64,000 nt of DNA from Liriodendron chinense (lineage: Eukaryota; Streptophyta; Magnoliopsida; Magnoliales; Magnoliaceae). Both the position numbers and the translations under genes were made by a program. Shown one piece after another: positions 51,667-63,573 of the stretch. Location: contig ML058386.1 of assembly GCA_003013855.2 (NCBI GenBank), forward strand, positions 1,364,001-1,428,000. Reading direction: 5' to 3'. A model generated the notes under the pieces. That model saw only the letters and a list, made by a program, of their open reading frames with translations. It ran no database searches and had not been told where the DNA came from. Each line of letters begins with the position of its first letter. Position 1 is the first letter of the stretch.

Positions 51667-54246
51667 ATGCCACATTGGGCTAGGACTTATAATAACCGAC
51701 TTGTAAGGGACGGAGTAATTGTTGAAGGGATTGATAGAGAGCCTCGTACTAGGAAACGTCAAAGTTTTCCTGAAATTACTAGAGAGATGGCTGAAAATCA
51801 AACAAATCAAAGGGTTAATCAAAATCCAGCCCCAAACCTTACTGAACTAGATGAGAATGAAGTAGGGGATGTACCTCAACCTAGAACTTTACGTGACTAT
51901 TTACAACCAGCTAGGACGAGTACTCTCTCTTGCATAATTTTCCCTCACAATGTGGGAAATATTAATTTTAAACCGGGGTTGATCCAACTTCTTCCTAGAT
52001 TCCATGGACTCGACTCTGAGAGCGCATATCTACATATTAAGGAATTTGAAGAAGTTATTGCCACAATAAATTATGACAATGTGACCAAGGATACAATAAA
52101 ACTTAAATTGTTCCCTTTTTCCTTGAAAGAGAAGGCCAAATCGTGGCTACATTCCTTAAGGCCAAGATCTATTGGGACATGGGCTGAGATGACTAGGGAG
52201 TTTCTTAAAAAATTCTTCCCTACTCATCGAACCAATGCATTAAGAAGGGCCATAATGAACTTCGCCCAAAAAGAAGAAGAAACCTTTTTCCAATGTTGGG
52301 AAAGGTACAATGAGCTGTTAAACGCATGCCCACATCATGGCTATGAACGGTGGAGGTTGATTAGTTTCTTCTATGATGGATTAAACTCAGCCATGCGCCA
52401 ATTTGTGGAGATGATGTGCAATGGGGAGTTCATGAACAAGGAAACGGAGGAAGCTTGGGATTATTTTGACATGTTGACTGAAAATACACAAGCATGGGAT
52501 ACATCTAAGCCAACAAGTTCAAAACAACCCCAAACCAAGGAAAAAGGAGAAATTTATGTTTTAGATGAGCAAGATGATCTAGGTTCTAGAGTGGCTAAAC
52601 TCACACGAAAGGTCGAGGAGATGGAACTAAAGAAGGTGGATACAACCCAACAAAAGGGGGCTGTTGAAACTATTTGTGGTATTTGTGCTTCCAATGTGCA
52701 TCAAACGCCGGATTGTCCAACAATCTATGCGTTTCGAGAACTTTTATTTGAACAATCGAATGCCTTGAATAGTTATCAACGACCTTTCAGTACTCCAAAT
52801 CAAAACACGAACAATTCTAGTTGGAGAAACAACCCAAACTTCAATTGGGCGAATGGAAACACGGCTAATCAAAATAATCCTCAAAGGGGGCCCCCAATGC
52901 AAATGGCCCCACCTCAAATGCCCATAGAGGATACTTTGAAAGCATTCATGGAAGGACAAGCTCAAATTAATCAATCCAACCATACGATAATGCTTGAGCT
53001 TAAAAGTTCGGTGGAAGAAATCAAGGCTCGCTTAAACGCAAGGGAATGGATGCTTCCAGCCCAACCTGTACCAAATCCAAAACAACGATGCGAAATAAGC
53101 GTGCCTAGTTCTTCTAACCAACATATGGAACATGCTAAGGCCATCACCACTCTTAGAAGTGGTAAAATCATTGAAAAATCTGATCCGGTGAAGGTTTCAA
53201 CACCTAATGATCCGGTATCTTCCAAAGAGGATGATGGACCTAGCACCGCCATGAATGAAAAAGAGCCATTGAAAGAATATAGGCCCGTTGCTCCATTCCC
53301 TCAACGCTTGATTCCAGCCAAACCTCAGGATAAATATCAGGAATTTTTGGAGGTTTTCAAGCAAGTCAAAATCAACATCCCATTGTTGGATGCCATTAAA
53401 CAAATACCGTCATATGCAAAAATTTTAAAAGACCTTTGCATGGTTAAAAGAAAAATACATGTGCAAAAGAAGGCATTCTTGACAGAGAATGTGAGTGCCA
53501 TTATCAACCACGGGATGCCCAAGAAATACAAAGATCCCGGTTGTCCGACCATATCATGTATGATTGGAGATCACCAGGTGAAACATGCTTTACTTGATCT
53601 AGGGGCAAGTGTGAACTTAATTCCCTTTTCGGTTTATGAACAATTGGGTTTAGGTGAATTAAAACCCACAAAAACCACATTACAACTTGCTGATCGATCG
53701 ATTCGTATTCCTAGAGGGGTGGTTGAGGATGTCCTTGTCCAAGTTGACAAAGTCTACTACCCGGTGGACTTTATTGTCTTGGACACACGACCCATGGTTA
53801 ATATTGGCCCTCAAATTCCTGTCATACTTGGCCGCCCATTCCTAGCTACATCAAACGCTATTATAAATTGTAGGAGTGGGGGCATACAAATGTCTTTTGG
53901 CAATATGACGATTGAGTTGAATGCTTTTAATATTGACAATAAACAAGAGGATGAGGATGAGGAGGTCCGCGAAAACAACATGATCAATTCTATTGTGGAA
54001 AATGAGTCCCTCTCACCTTTTTACTCCGGTCACTTAGATAAAGATGTGACTCACTCCCTTGATGAGAACGATGATATGATAAGGGATATGGTCACACTTT
54101 TTGAGTCGGTATCGGCATATGACGTTAGCCGAGAGAAGGATGTGGAAACAATACCTTTTTGCGCTGAAAAATCAATTCAGATTTCCACACCTTTGTGGAT
54201 CATGCATACCGAACTCCACCAACCCTGGGATGATCCTTACTTGTAA
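51667..54246 (+). CDS. Athila-like gag-protease protein, second copy, 859 aa
   Basis: Copy of 22888-25728 with scattered substitutions. Same gag core, CCHC knuckle and DLGAS protease phrase. The frame ends at TAA 54244-54246, where copy 1 has CAA, after DDPYL; a second change (TCTTAAACA against TCTTATACA, near 54313) would stop it too. The loss affects only the acidic tail, not gag or protease. Confidence 0.86.
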   Translation: MPHWARTYNNRLVRDGVIVEGIDREPRTRKRQSFPEITREMAENQTNQRVNQNPAPNLTELDENEVGDVPQPRTLRDYLQPARTSTLSCIIFPHNVGNINFKPGLIQLLPRFHGLDSESAYLHIKEFEEVIATINYDNVTKDTIKLKLFPFSLKEKAKSWLHSLRPRSIGTWAEMTREFLKKFFPTHRTNALRRAIMNFAQKEEETFFQCWERYNELLNACPHHGYERWRLISFFYDGLNSAMRQFVEMMCNGEFMNKETEEAWDYFDMLTENTQAWDTSKPTSSKQPQTKEKGEIYVLDEQDDLGSRVAKLTRKVEEMELKKVDTTQQKGAVETICGICASNVHQTPDCPTIYAFRELLFEQSNALNSYQRPFSTPNQNTNNSSWRNNPNFNWANGNTANQNNPQRGPPMQMAPPQMPIEDTLKAFMEGQAQINQSNHTIMLELKSSVEEIKARLNAREWMLPAQPVPNPKQRCEISVPSSSNQHMEHAKAITTLRSGKIIEKSDPVKVSTPNDPVSSKEDDGPSTAMNEKEPLKEYRPVAPFPQRLIPAKPQDKYQEFLEVFKQVKINIPLLDAIKQIPSYAKILKDLCMVKRKIHVQKKAFLTENVSAIINHGMPKKYKDPGCPTISCMIGDHQVKHALLDLGASVNLIPFSVYEQLGLGELKPTKTTLQLADRSIRIPRGVVEDVLVQVDKVYYPVDFIVLDTRPMVNIGPQIPVILGRPFLATSNAIINCRSGGIQMSFGNMTIELNAFNIDNKQEDEDEEVRENNMINSIVENESLSPFYSGHLDKDVTHSLDENDDMIRDMVTLFESVSAYDVSREKDVETIPFCAEKSIQISTPLWIMHTELHQPWDDPYL

Positions 54247-55244
54247 TATCATTGCCCAGGAAAATCTGATTGGAGACATATTTTTTCTGATAAATCTGAT
54301 GATGTCTCCTCTTAAACATGTGGTGAAAACATTAAGGAACCCACTGAAAGTCCTTTTTGGGATTTTAGGTGGCTTATCTCAATCACCCACACACATGTAC
54401 ATTGCAAAGCAGGATATTGGATGACCTTACTGCGAAACCTTTTGATCCATCTAATGATTCTGCTTGACTTTATGCTTTTGGATGAGTTGTTGGGATTAAC
54501 CTCCTAGTCTGACGGAGGATAATTTGCTAGAATGCTTTCCCATTAGGATTTGCTTTGATAGTTGATTTAGTTGTGAAGTAATCCATCTCCAAAAGCTAAT
54601 CTTGCCATGGACTGTATGCTTCAGGTGATATCTCTCTTTCTCACTCTCCTTTATTTTATGTCATTGCTCTCATGTCATACATATTGCATATCTTATTACA
54701 TTGAGGACAATGCAGAGTTTTGGTTGGGGGTGAGAGATTCCTTAATTGATGAATCTGCTAGCTTTTGTGACATGTCGAGCAAAGATGTAAAAAAATTTTG
54801 ATTTTTCTGAAATTCGAAACTCTTTTGAAAGGCTTTGATTCTATGCATTCGAGATAGCATAAGTATAAGAAGATGAGATATGAAGTGAGGGATGTTGCAA
54901 GCTTTGAATTTCTCTTAATATAATGGTTTTATATGTGAATTCACCTATTTTTATGATTGATAGAAAATTTGAACACCTTTTGCACCTAGTTCACATTACA
55001 CGATTTTCATGGTTTGAAAGGAGTATGTGATTCGTGGATTAATTAGACTCTGATTTGAGGTCTTGAGAAACCAAGCCGGAGTATTTTGTCCATCCTTGTC
55101 CATGGGAAAATAACGGAAGATATGGATTTCTAAAAATCCTATCTAATTTAAAAGAAAAAGGAATGAAAGGATGAAATTGGGAATAATGGAAAATGGTGGA
55201 AATTCCGATTAGGGCTACCTATTACCAACCGGGGGATGGTCTAC
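54247..55244 (+). other. second unit downstream of gag-pro, up to B'
   Basis: Copy of 25729-26466 plus the former gag tail. No gene. It ends at the same base of element A at which B is inserted in the first unit. Confidence 0.6.
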
Positions 55245-56221
55245 TGTTAATGTCAAATTTTGTAACAGGATCCTCCGGACGTTCACCTTCTCTCCAACAG
55301 GGATTTTCCCCGTCAAACCTGAAAGAAGATAGACAGCAACTAAGGGTGGCTGGGGTCCAGCCGTTAGCCCTCCGATGCTTAAGTTAGGCCAAAGCAAGAA
55401 GAAGAGTAGCCAGGTAAAACGGGACAGAGATTGAATATTGTGTGTACCTTTCCCATAATGGAGTCGTCCCTTTATATAAATCTGAAGCGATTCAATCTGT
55501 TATGCAAGATATCGAGATCCCGCTGATCTCATGTACGATACTGAGATCTTGCTGATTTCGTGGGATAAGATCCTATCTTTAGAGACGAGATCCAACCCAA
55601 TGACTTATTTCAGCAATCACGTTCCTTGATGGCAATCCCTTGAGATCCGGAACCACCAGAGAAGATAAGCCCAAAAACCGACCTATACGGGCGCTGATTG
55701 CTCATGTTGAGCTGGAAGCCGTAGTTGGAGTCATAGCTGCCGAAAAGGAAGGAGACGCCGAAAGGACGGAGACCACTGCACTGGATGTAACTCTGCTTGG
55801 AGTCGTCGAGGGATTTCGACAAGCTGCTCGACGGGAATTGGGTGCTGGGACTACGAAGATCGTCCAAACAAAAAACAAAGACTCATGATTGCTCTAATTC
55901 GGGAGCTGCTCGTGTCAGGACTGCTCGCATCCGGGAGATGCGACCCCTTCTAACGAGCACGAGCCGAGATGCTCGCATCCGGGAGATGCGACCCCTTCTG
56001 GCGAGCACGAGCCGAGCTGCTCGCATCCGGGAGATGCGACCCCTTCTGGCGAGCACGAGCCGAGCTGCTCGCATCCGGGAGATGCGACCCCTTCTGGCGA
56101 GCACGAACCGAGCTGCTCGCATCCAGGATGCGTGACCCCTTACCGCGAGCACGACTTGGACTCCTCGCATTCGTATTGCCGCGATCCTTCACTTCTCGCC
56201 AGACTATATTTGCCTACAACA
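55245..56221 (-). mobile_element. 3' LTR of element B' (second copy of B)
   Basis: 977 bp, exactly one 48-bp unit shorter than 26467-27491 (five hairpin units, 55926-56175). Same ends, and same junction with the Athila-like element. PPT at 56222-56234 (minus). Confidence 0.87.
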
Positions 56222-56481
56222 GATGCCCCCCAAACCCTTGGTATTGAGGAACTATGCCAAGGGTTTGCTAGTGTTGACAGCTGGGTGCTGGGAGACAATC
56301 GCGCATGATTCACTTAACGTGCTTCCGCATTTATGATGGCCAGCTTTCGCGCAGCTTTTTCTGCCGCCAGAAATGAGGCGTCGGGCGCCACGTGTTTCCG
56401 TATTTAATGCTAGCGTCCGTTCGTCTGGTGTGCTGGATGAGAAACTGCCGCGTGTCCAGCAAATCAGACGGGATGATTGCG

Positions 56482-56489
56482 TATAAATA
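56482..56489 (+). promoter_or_regulatory. TATA box of the antisense gene of B'
   Basis: TATAAATA, 180 bp before the ATG at 56662, as in B. Confidence 0.6.
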
Positions 56490-56661
56490 CCGGACTTAGA
56501 AAAAATTCCTTCATTTTTGAATTTTCTGCTGCGGGGCTCTCTGCTTTCTTCTTCTTCATTTGCTTCTGGTGCGAAAAACCTCTTCACAGAGGTAGTCTTT
56601 CTCCAACTTTCTCCCTTCATCTCTGTTCCCTTCATCTTTCTTTCTTGCTTTTCTACTTGTG

Positions 56662-58918
56662 ATGGCGGGGTCCTCTGATGAAGAGATTGTTCCCTTGGGA
56701 GATCACACCCCTGATTCTTCCGAATCCAACAATGCCAGAGTACCGGCTGGTAGATATTCTGCCTCCGGCTATTCTTCCATCTTGACGGAGGAGAGGCTCT
56801 CTAACCTTAGAGAGGCATATAGAGTCCCAGACTCTGTTTTATTTAGATTACCTGGGAGAGGGGAGACAGCCGATGCCCCACCATCAGGGTGTGTGGCTTT
56901 TTATGAATATTTTTTCAAAGTAGGTGTACGTCTTCCCCTCCACCCTTTTATACGGAACTTCCTCCGTCTCTACAAGATTGCCCCGGGCCAATTAATAGTA
57001 AATGGCTGGCGGGTACTCCTAAGTTCTTTCGTTCTCTGGAAGCAAGCGGGTAACGAGGAGTTAACCGCTGAGGAATTTTTAAGGTTATTCCAGCTGAAGA
57101 AGGCGTCAGCTAGCGAGGGTTGGTACTACCTATGCTTTTGGCATCGGAATAACTTTATTTTGGGGAACCCTTCCTCCAACTGCCCCGGATGGAGAAAGAA
57201 GTGGTTCTATGTCTCCGGCAACTGGGAGTCCAAAATGGGCTCCGACCCCAAAGGCCATAACGTTAATCGCCATTTTGGCGAAGGTGGGTCAAGTGCTTGT
57301 TTATTTGTCCGACAGAAACAATAGCTTTGCTATATTGACGACTTAATGAACTTTCTTTTTTGCTCGTAGGAATTCCAATTGGTGTGAAACCGAATCTGCG
57401 AGGAGGACTCAACGAGAAATTGGTTAGAGTCTACAAGCTTCCTGCGGCTACACGCCACGTCAACGTCGCATTAGAGTCCCGTCATCTCTGTGCCGCGGGT
57501 CTCATCTCCAGAGAAGAAATGACGAACGTTGGCGAAAAAAGAGGCGCACTAGGGGTGCTTCCCCGTCTGAAGGGCGCGGCCTCGAAGAGGCAAAAGAAAA
57601 ACGGGGGTCCCTCAAATGCACCTGCTCCCGCTGATGGGACTGCTCGCGGTCTTCAATCGCGAGGGGTTGGCTCGGGAGGGGTCGCTACGACTTCTCGTAC
57701 GACCACGACCCCTCCGGTTATCGCGACCCCTCTATCCACCGTGCCCCCTCCGGCTACTGTGACTCCACCGTCAGGTGCTCGCGGTCAGCCGGTGATCGAA
57801 GTTGCTGACAATTCACCGAAAGGCGATCGGAGGGAGGGAGGCCTCCCTCCTAAGGATATAAGATGCGAGCCTACTGGTACTCGCGAGTCTGCGACACCTT
57901 CCATGGGTGCCGTGGGTGCTCGCGAGACGGGCTCTGGCGAGATGGTAGTGGCCCAACCTTCCGGGTCGGGGGTTTTTGTTATCCCCCCGCACTTGCATCC
58001 TGTATGCAAGTTTATGTTTGATAACATCCCTCCCAACTCCTTCTGGAGTTTGCCTGAGCCAAGCCCAAAGGCTCTCTCCACTGATATTGGAGTGAGATTG
58101 GTTCAGGTAACAACCTTTTTCCTTTTTACCAATCTCTTCGGGATTTTATAAGATGACTAGCAATCTAATCCTTCTTTCTTTATTTGTATCAGAGCCTGGA
58201 TCTCACGCTCCGTGTTAGGCGGGATGTCGAAGCAGCTCGCCGCAGCGTGAAGGATGCGGAGAAGAAGAAACAGACCATGGAAGTAGAGGTCCAAGGCCGG
58301 GACCGCTTGGTGAAAGCTCTGGAAGTGCAAATCGCCAAGCTGGATGAAGAGAAGAAAATTCTCCTCGTCAAAATCCAATCCCTGACTGAACGCTTTCAGT
58401 CAGTGGATCTCCAACTCGCCAAGCTTCAGGAGCTCCACACCAAGAGCGAGAAGGAGAAGGAAATCTTTCGCCAGGACAAGATCCAGCTTGAAGGGTGGCT
58501 CAAGGATGCTCGGACCAAGCTCGAGGAGACCCAGAAGAAGCTCGAGGAGGCCCAGCAGCAACTTCACCAGTTGAAGGATGACTCCATCCACTGGGAAGAA
58601 GAGCGAGTGGCCCTCATTCAAATGGTATCTGATAAGGGTCCTCGCGCAGTTCAGGAGTTCCGGACTTCTCAACTTTACGATGAGGAGCGATATGAAGCAT
58701 ATATCGCTGGTCGCGATTTTACGGTCAGAGTTATGCAGCTGATCGCTCCAACTTTTAACGTTGAGGAGTTCGACAGAGTGGCATTCGAGGTTGCAGCTAA
58801 AGAACGGGCTGCCACTGAGAACGAAGTCACCGGGGCAACAAATGCCACTCCTGCTCCTGAGGCTGGTCCTGAAGCTGAGAGCCGCGAGCCTGCGCAAGAT
58901 GAGGATGACCAACCCTGA
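56662..58918 (+). CDS. three-exon antisense gene of element B'
   Basis: Exons 56662-57283, 57370-58106 and 58193-58918, all splice sites as in 27932-30188, joined frame open for 694 codons. Roughly two dozen amino-acid differences from the B copy (for example APAS/ASAS in exon 1, FGSL/FWSL at the end of exon 2, EDAEQKKKA/KDAEKKKQT in exon 3), with only about six silent changes noticed. That ratio fits neutral drift since the duplication and not selection. Domains are as in the first copy. Confidence 0.82.
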
Positions 58919-59534
58919 CCTCGGCAGCTTCCTACATCATGTATTTTTTTTTTTTAAAGAGATTTGTAATTGTCATGACCTTTGGGTCATTATTTTAATG
59001 AAACATTTACTTCTTCAGTGTTGTGTATTCTCCTCTTTCCTTTCTGCTTTGTGTTGATCCCATCTGACTCATCCGAGGATGCTATCCTTATTTGAGCACG
59101 AGCTGCGCTGCTCGCAATAAGGGTACGGACTGCGACCCTTGAATTCGTGCACGAGTTGCTCTGCTCGCATTCTGGAAGTGCGATCTCTTTCACCAGTGCG
59201 AGCATCTAATTCATGAAAAGATGAATTAGACTCAATCCAGGGGTCGTGTGACCGTGTCCGCGTTGAGATAGACTGATCTATCGATTGAGATTCTGATTCC
59301 ACCAAGGGCAGAAGATTGGTCAAGAGAGCACGTATGCTCTCTTCGGGGCTGTTTTTAATCCATAAAATGGAGAAGCAACCAATTAATAACAACTTCAATC
59401 CTACCAAGGGTAGGCAATTGGCCAAGAGGATGTGTATATTCTCTTCGGAGCTATTCGAGTCCAAATAAATGGAATAGCGACCAAAAGATATCTTCAACTT
59501 TATTCATAAAACGTTATTATGAACTACATCAAAT
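58919..59534. other. spacer between antisense gene and pol of B'
   Basis: Copy of 30189-30808: poly-T run, GCTCG/CGAGC boxes and the twofold ~100-bp repeat. No gene. Confidence 0.55.
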
Positions 59535-62064
59535 CTAGGGGAAGTATTGTAGAAAATGCTCCACGTGCCAAGGGCGACGCACAGGTCTGCCCTGCATGTC
59601 TTCAAGATGATAGGTACCAGGTCGCACAATCCTAATAACCCGATAAGGGCCTTCCCAATTTGGATCCAGCGAACGAGAAGGGACTCCGAGCTTTTGTCTT
59701 AGGACCAAATCTCCAAGCTGGAAGGATCTAGGCAGCACCTTCGCATTTCGATAACGAGCAATACGTTGTTGATATGCTGCCGCTCGTACTTGGGAGGCGT
59801 TTCTACGTTCTTCCAAGAGGTCGAGATGAAGGCGAAGGTCTTCCTGATTACTCGCGGGGTCATATTGCTCGATCCGATACGAGGGCACTTGAATTTCCAC
59901 TGGTACTACTGCGTCGACACCAAATGCTAAGGAAAAAGGGGTCTCACCCGTTGACGTACGAGTGGTAGTCCTATACGCCCATAATACTTCTGGTAGAAGT
60001 TCTGGCCATTCACCTTTGCATTCACCAAGCTTGGTTTTTAAATGGTGCTTAATGATTTTGTTCACTGCCTCGACCTGCCCATTCGCCTGAGGATGATATG
60101 GAGAAGTGCGAAGATTACATATCTTCCATTTGTCACAAAATTCATCAAAGGCCCCGTTGTCGAACTGCGTTCCATTATCGGTAATTATGGTATGAGGGAG
60201 TCCGAAGCGGCATATGATATTTCTCCATATGAACTTGGTAGTTTGTTTCTCAGTAATCTTGGCTAATGGTTCTGCCTCGGCCCATTTGGTGAAGTAATCA
60301 ACTGCTACAATCGCGAACTTATTTTGTCCCTTGCCCATGGGCAAGGGTCCAATGATATCGACCCCCCACTGAGCGAAAGGCCAAGGGCTGTCAACTGGAG
60401 TCATCCGTTCGGAAGGTACATGGGGTATAGGTGAATATCGCTGGCAGTTGTCACATTTTTTAGAAAATTCAATTGCATCTGCTTTCATAGTGGGCCAATA
60501 ATATCCTTGCCGCATCGCCTTATATGCTAGGGATCGCCCCCTAGGGTGATTACCACAAGCCCCCTGGTGTACTTCATCTAGAACATGAAGTGCTTCTTCT
60601 GGATGAAGACACCTTAAATAAGGCAAGGAGAAACTTTTTCGCAACAATATTCCGTCTTGCAAGGTGTACCTGGAAGCTCGAAGCCGAATTTGTCTTGCAG
60701 CTTTCTTGTCGTCTGGTAGATATCCGTCTCTGAGATAAAGGATGATGGGATCCATCCAGCACGGAGATGATTGTACCGATATTACTTGCTCAAGAGCCGA
60801 TTGGTCGATACTTAGGTTCTGACGATGCTCGATGGGGATCGAGTGTGCTATCTCAGATTCTGGTGCAGAAGAGAGCTTAGCCAATTTGTCGGCAAGTTGG
60901 TTCTGCTCGCGAGGAATATGAATTATTTCATAGGTCTTCAGTTTTGCGAGCAGGATGAGTACACAAGACTTGTATAAGGCCATCCTTTCTTCTTTGGCTT
61001 CAAATTCACCAAGAACTTGGTTGACAATGAGCTGGGAGTCGCTATGAATCAACAGATTTTGAATTGCAAGGACAATGGCTAGTTCGAGGCCGACGATCAG
61101 GGTCTCATATTCTGCTTCATTATTTGAGATGTGACAATCGAAACGTAGAGCATATTGGAAATGCGACCCGTCGGGAGCCACTAAAATCAGGCCCGCTCCG
61201 CTACTAGTGGCCCGCGACGACCCGTCCACGAAGAGTGACCAAGGAGGCTGGTCGCTGGTCATGGTATTATCATCAGGAGAGTACGTGAATTTGGCGATGA
61301 AATCGGCCACAGCCTGGCCCTTTACCGCGGTCTTAGGGCAGAATGAGATATCGTGCTCGCTGATCTCGACTACCCATTTAGTTAACCGTCCGGAAGCCTC
61401 AGGTTTTTGAAGGACTTGTCGTAGCGGATGATTCGTTGGTACTAAAATAGCGTGGGCCTGAAAGTATGGTCGCAGTTTTCGAGCTTCCGTGACTAAAGCT
61501 AGGGCCAATTTCTCCATATCAGAATACCTAGTTTCTGCCTCAACCATTGCTCGACTGATATAATAAACGGGCCTCTGCACCCCGGAATCTTCTCTTATTA
61601 AAGCGGCACTAATGGCCGTAGTGGACACAGAGAGATAAAGAATGAGTTGATCATGTGCTACAGGTTTAGATAAAATGGGGGGTGTGCTCATGTATAGCTT
61701 CAATTGTTGAAAGGCTTCCTCACATTGTGGCGTCCATTTCCAATCAGACTTGGCCGTTGCACGAAGGAGTTTGAAGAATGGTAAACATTTGTCAGATGCT
61801 TGCGAGATGAACCTGTTTAACGATGCGATGCGACCAGCCAGACGCTGGACGTCCTTCAGAGTGGTGGGGGATTTCATCTCTATCAATGCTTTTATTTTCT
61901 CAGGATTAGCCTCAATTCCGCGTTGGCCAACCATGAACCCGAGAAATTTCCCTGCAGACACACCGAACGCACATTTTTCTGGGTTCAATTTCATTTGATA
62001 CCTCCTCATTAGGTCGAAGGCTTCTCAAAGATCAGAAATATGATCATCTTCTATAGTGCTTTTT
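59535..62064 (-). pseudogene. pol of element B' from mid-RT to integrase end; internal deletion
   Basis: Open on the minus strand from 62009 to the stop at 59535 (824 codons): end of RT (MRRYQMKLNPEKCAFGVSAG), RNase H (VDGSSRATSSGAG, IHSDSQLIVNQV), integrase zinc finger and core (DIIGPLPMG, ITDNGTQFDN, YHPQANGQVEAVNK), and C-terminal GDLVLRQKLG / GPYRVI. All stops seen in B downstream of here are absent. Upstream, a TGA near 62027 replaces CGA. A 1514-bp deletion removed the protease and the catalytic YVDD part of RT: the junction at about 62060 joins the B-equivalent positions 33333 and 34847, which share TTTTTAC. RT is therefore dead, RNase H and integrase intact. Confidence 0.87.
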
Positions 62065-63504
62065 ACAAGCAACATAATCCTGGAGATGGCCTTTTCGAAT
62101 AAGGGCTTCGATATGGTCTCGTAGAGAGATGCAGTCCTGGGTCCTATGCCCGTGATCTTTGTGGAAGTAACAGAACTTGCTCTTGTCTCTCTTCTCGGGA
62201 TCGAATTTGATCTTTGCAGGCCACTTTACATATGGCTTGTGTTTAATCTCCATTAGAACCTTTTCATGAGACCGATTAAGAGGAGTGTAGTTATGATATT
62301 TACCGGAGTAAGGCTTCTTGGGAGAACGATCGCGTTGATCATGACGATATTTTTTATCTGCAAAAGAGGTCCCTCTGGCTTGCGTTTCTTACCCTGTGCC
62401 CCATGGCGTGTCAATGCGACTTCTTTTACATTGATGTACTTCTGAGCTTTGGCTTGGAATTCTGCCATAGTTTTCGGTGGGCTTTTATCCAAGGCAAACC
62501 TGAATTTCTCGCTCGTTATTCCTGTTATGAGGGCTGCGAGCCCTTTTTCCTCGATATAACCTTCAGTTTGAACGGCTTCAGCGGTGAATCATACTGTGAA
62601 CTCTTTTATCGTTTCCCCATGCTGCTGTTTTAGATTCATTAGATGGGAAGCTGGCTTCTTGACGCGGATGCTTCCCATGAATTGAGAAAGGAATATCTCC
62701 GATAACTGAGAAAAGGAGCTGATGGAACGAGGCTTTAATCCTGGGAACCACGTACGAGCTGCCTCCTTCAATGTTAGGGAAAAAGCCCTACACATGATTT
62801 CTGAACCATGTCCCTCCAACTCCATGAGGGACCTGTATGTTTCCAGGTGTTCAAGAGGGTCGCCAATACCTGTGTACGGGGTGATAACAGGCGTTCGATA
62901 CTTTCTGGGTAACGGGGCTTCCATAACCTCGCTGGTGAAGGGGGATTCGGATTGATGAATCGCTGCCATGACTGCAGATGGTCGATTTGCCTGGTATCGC
63001 TGTTCCATGACATCAAAACGATCATGGATTCTTTTGAGATGTCCTTCCCATGGTAGGGTATAGCTTGATGTTTCGGCGGTGGAGCCCTGCGGTTGATGTT
63101 GTCGAGACGAGCTAAAATGTATAGAATGTGGAGACGGCACAGGGGGATGGCTGCCAAGTGGTGGGACCTGTGGTTCATCCATAGAATGTCTGGAAGCCAC
63201 CGGTATGGGTTGCAGTGGTAAACCTTCGGAGGGTTGTCTTTGCGGTTCAGGGAAATGCTGATCAAGCCGATTCGACAGGTCTTGAACTCCGGCATTTAGA
63301 GTCAGAAAAGTGTTTCCGAGGAAACGCATGACATCGTCTTGATTTCCAGAGGCCTCCAATAATGGATTTGTTGATGGCATATTCGGGGCTCCTTGAGGGA
63401 TATTCATCGACGTGGGTGGAAGAGCAGGTACGGATTACGTCTCATCGGGCGGAGGTGGTGCCTGCCTTGAAGTCGAAGGATGAACAGCCTTTTTAGGAGG
63501 CATC
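62065..63504 (-). pseudogene. gag of element B'
   Basis: Starts at the ATG at 63504 (MPPKKAVHPSTS). TAA at 63435-63437 replaces GAA of B; TGA at 62589-62591 replaces CGA; a 1-nt loss near 62369 (GAGGTCCC against GAGGTTCCC) shifts the frame before the knuckle FCYFHKDHGHRTQDC. Otherwise as 34843-36291. The start region is uninterrupted here, unlike in B. Confidence 0.85.
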
Positions 63505-63550
63505 GCGGAAGGATTTTGGTCGGTAGAACGATTGATTTTGATGATCAAGT

Positions 63551-63570
63551 CGTTCCCACAGACGGCGCCA
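63551..63570 (-). other. primer binding site of element B'
   Basis: Minus-strand TGGCGCCGTCTGTGGGAACG, 3 nt inside the 5' LTR. Intact, in contrast to B. Confidence 0.75.
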
Positions 63571-63573
63571 AAC

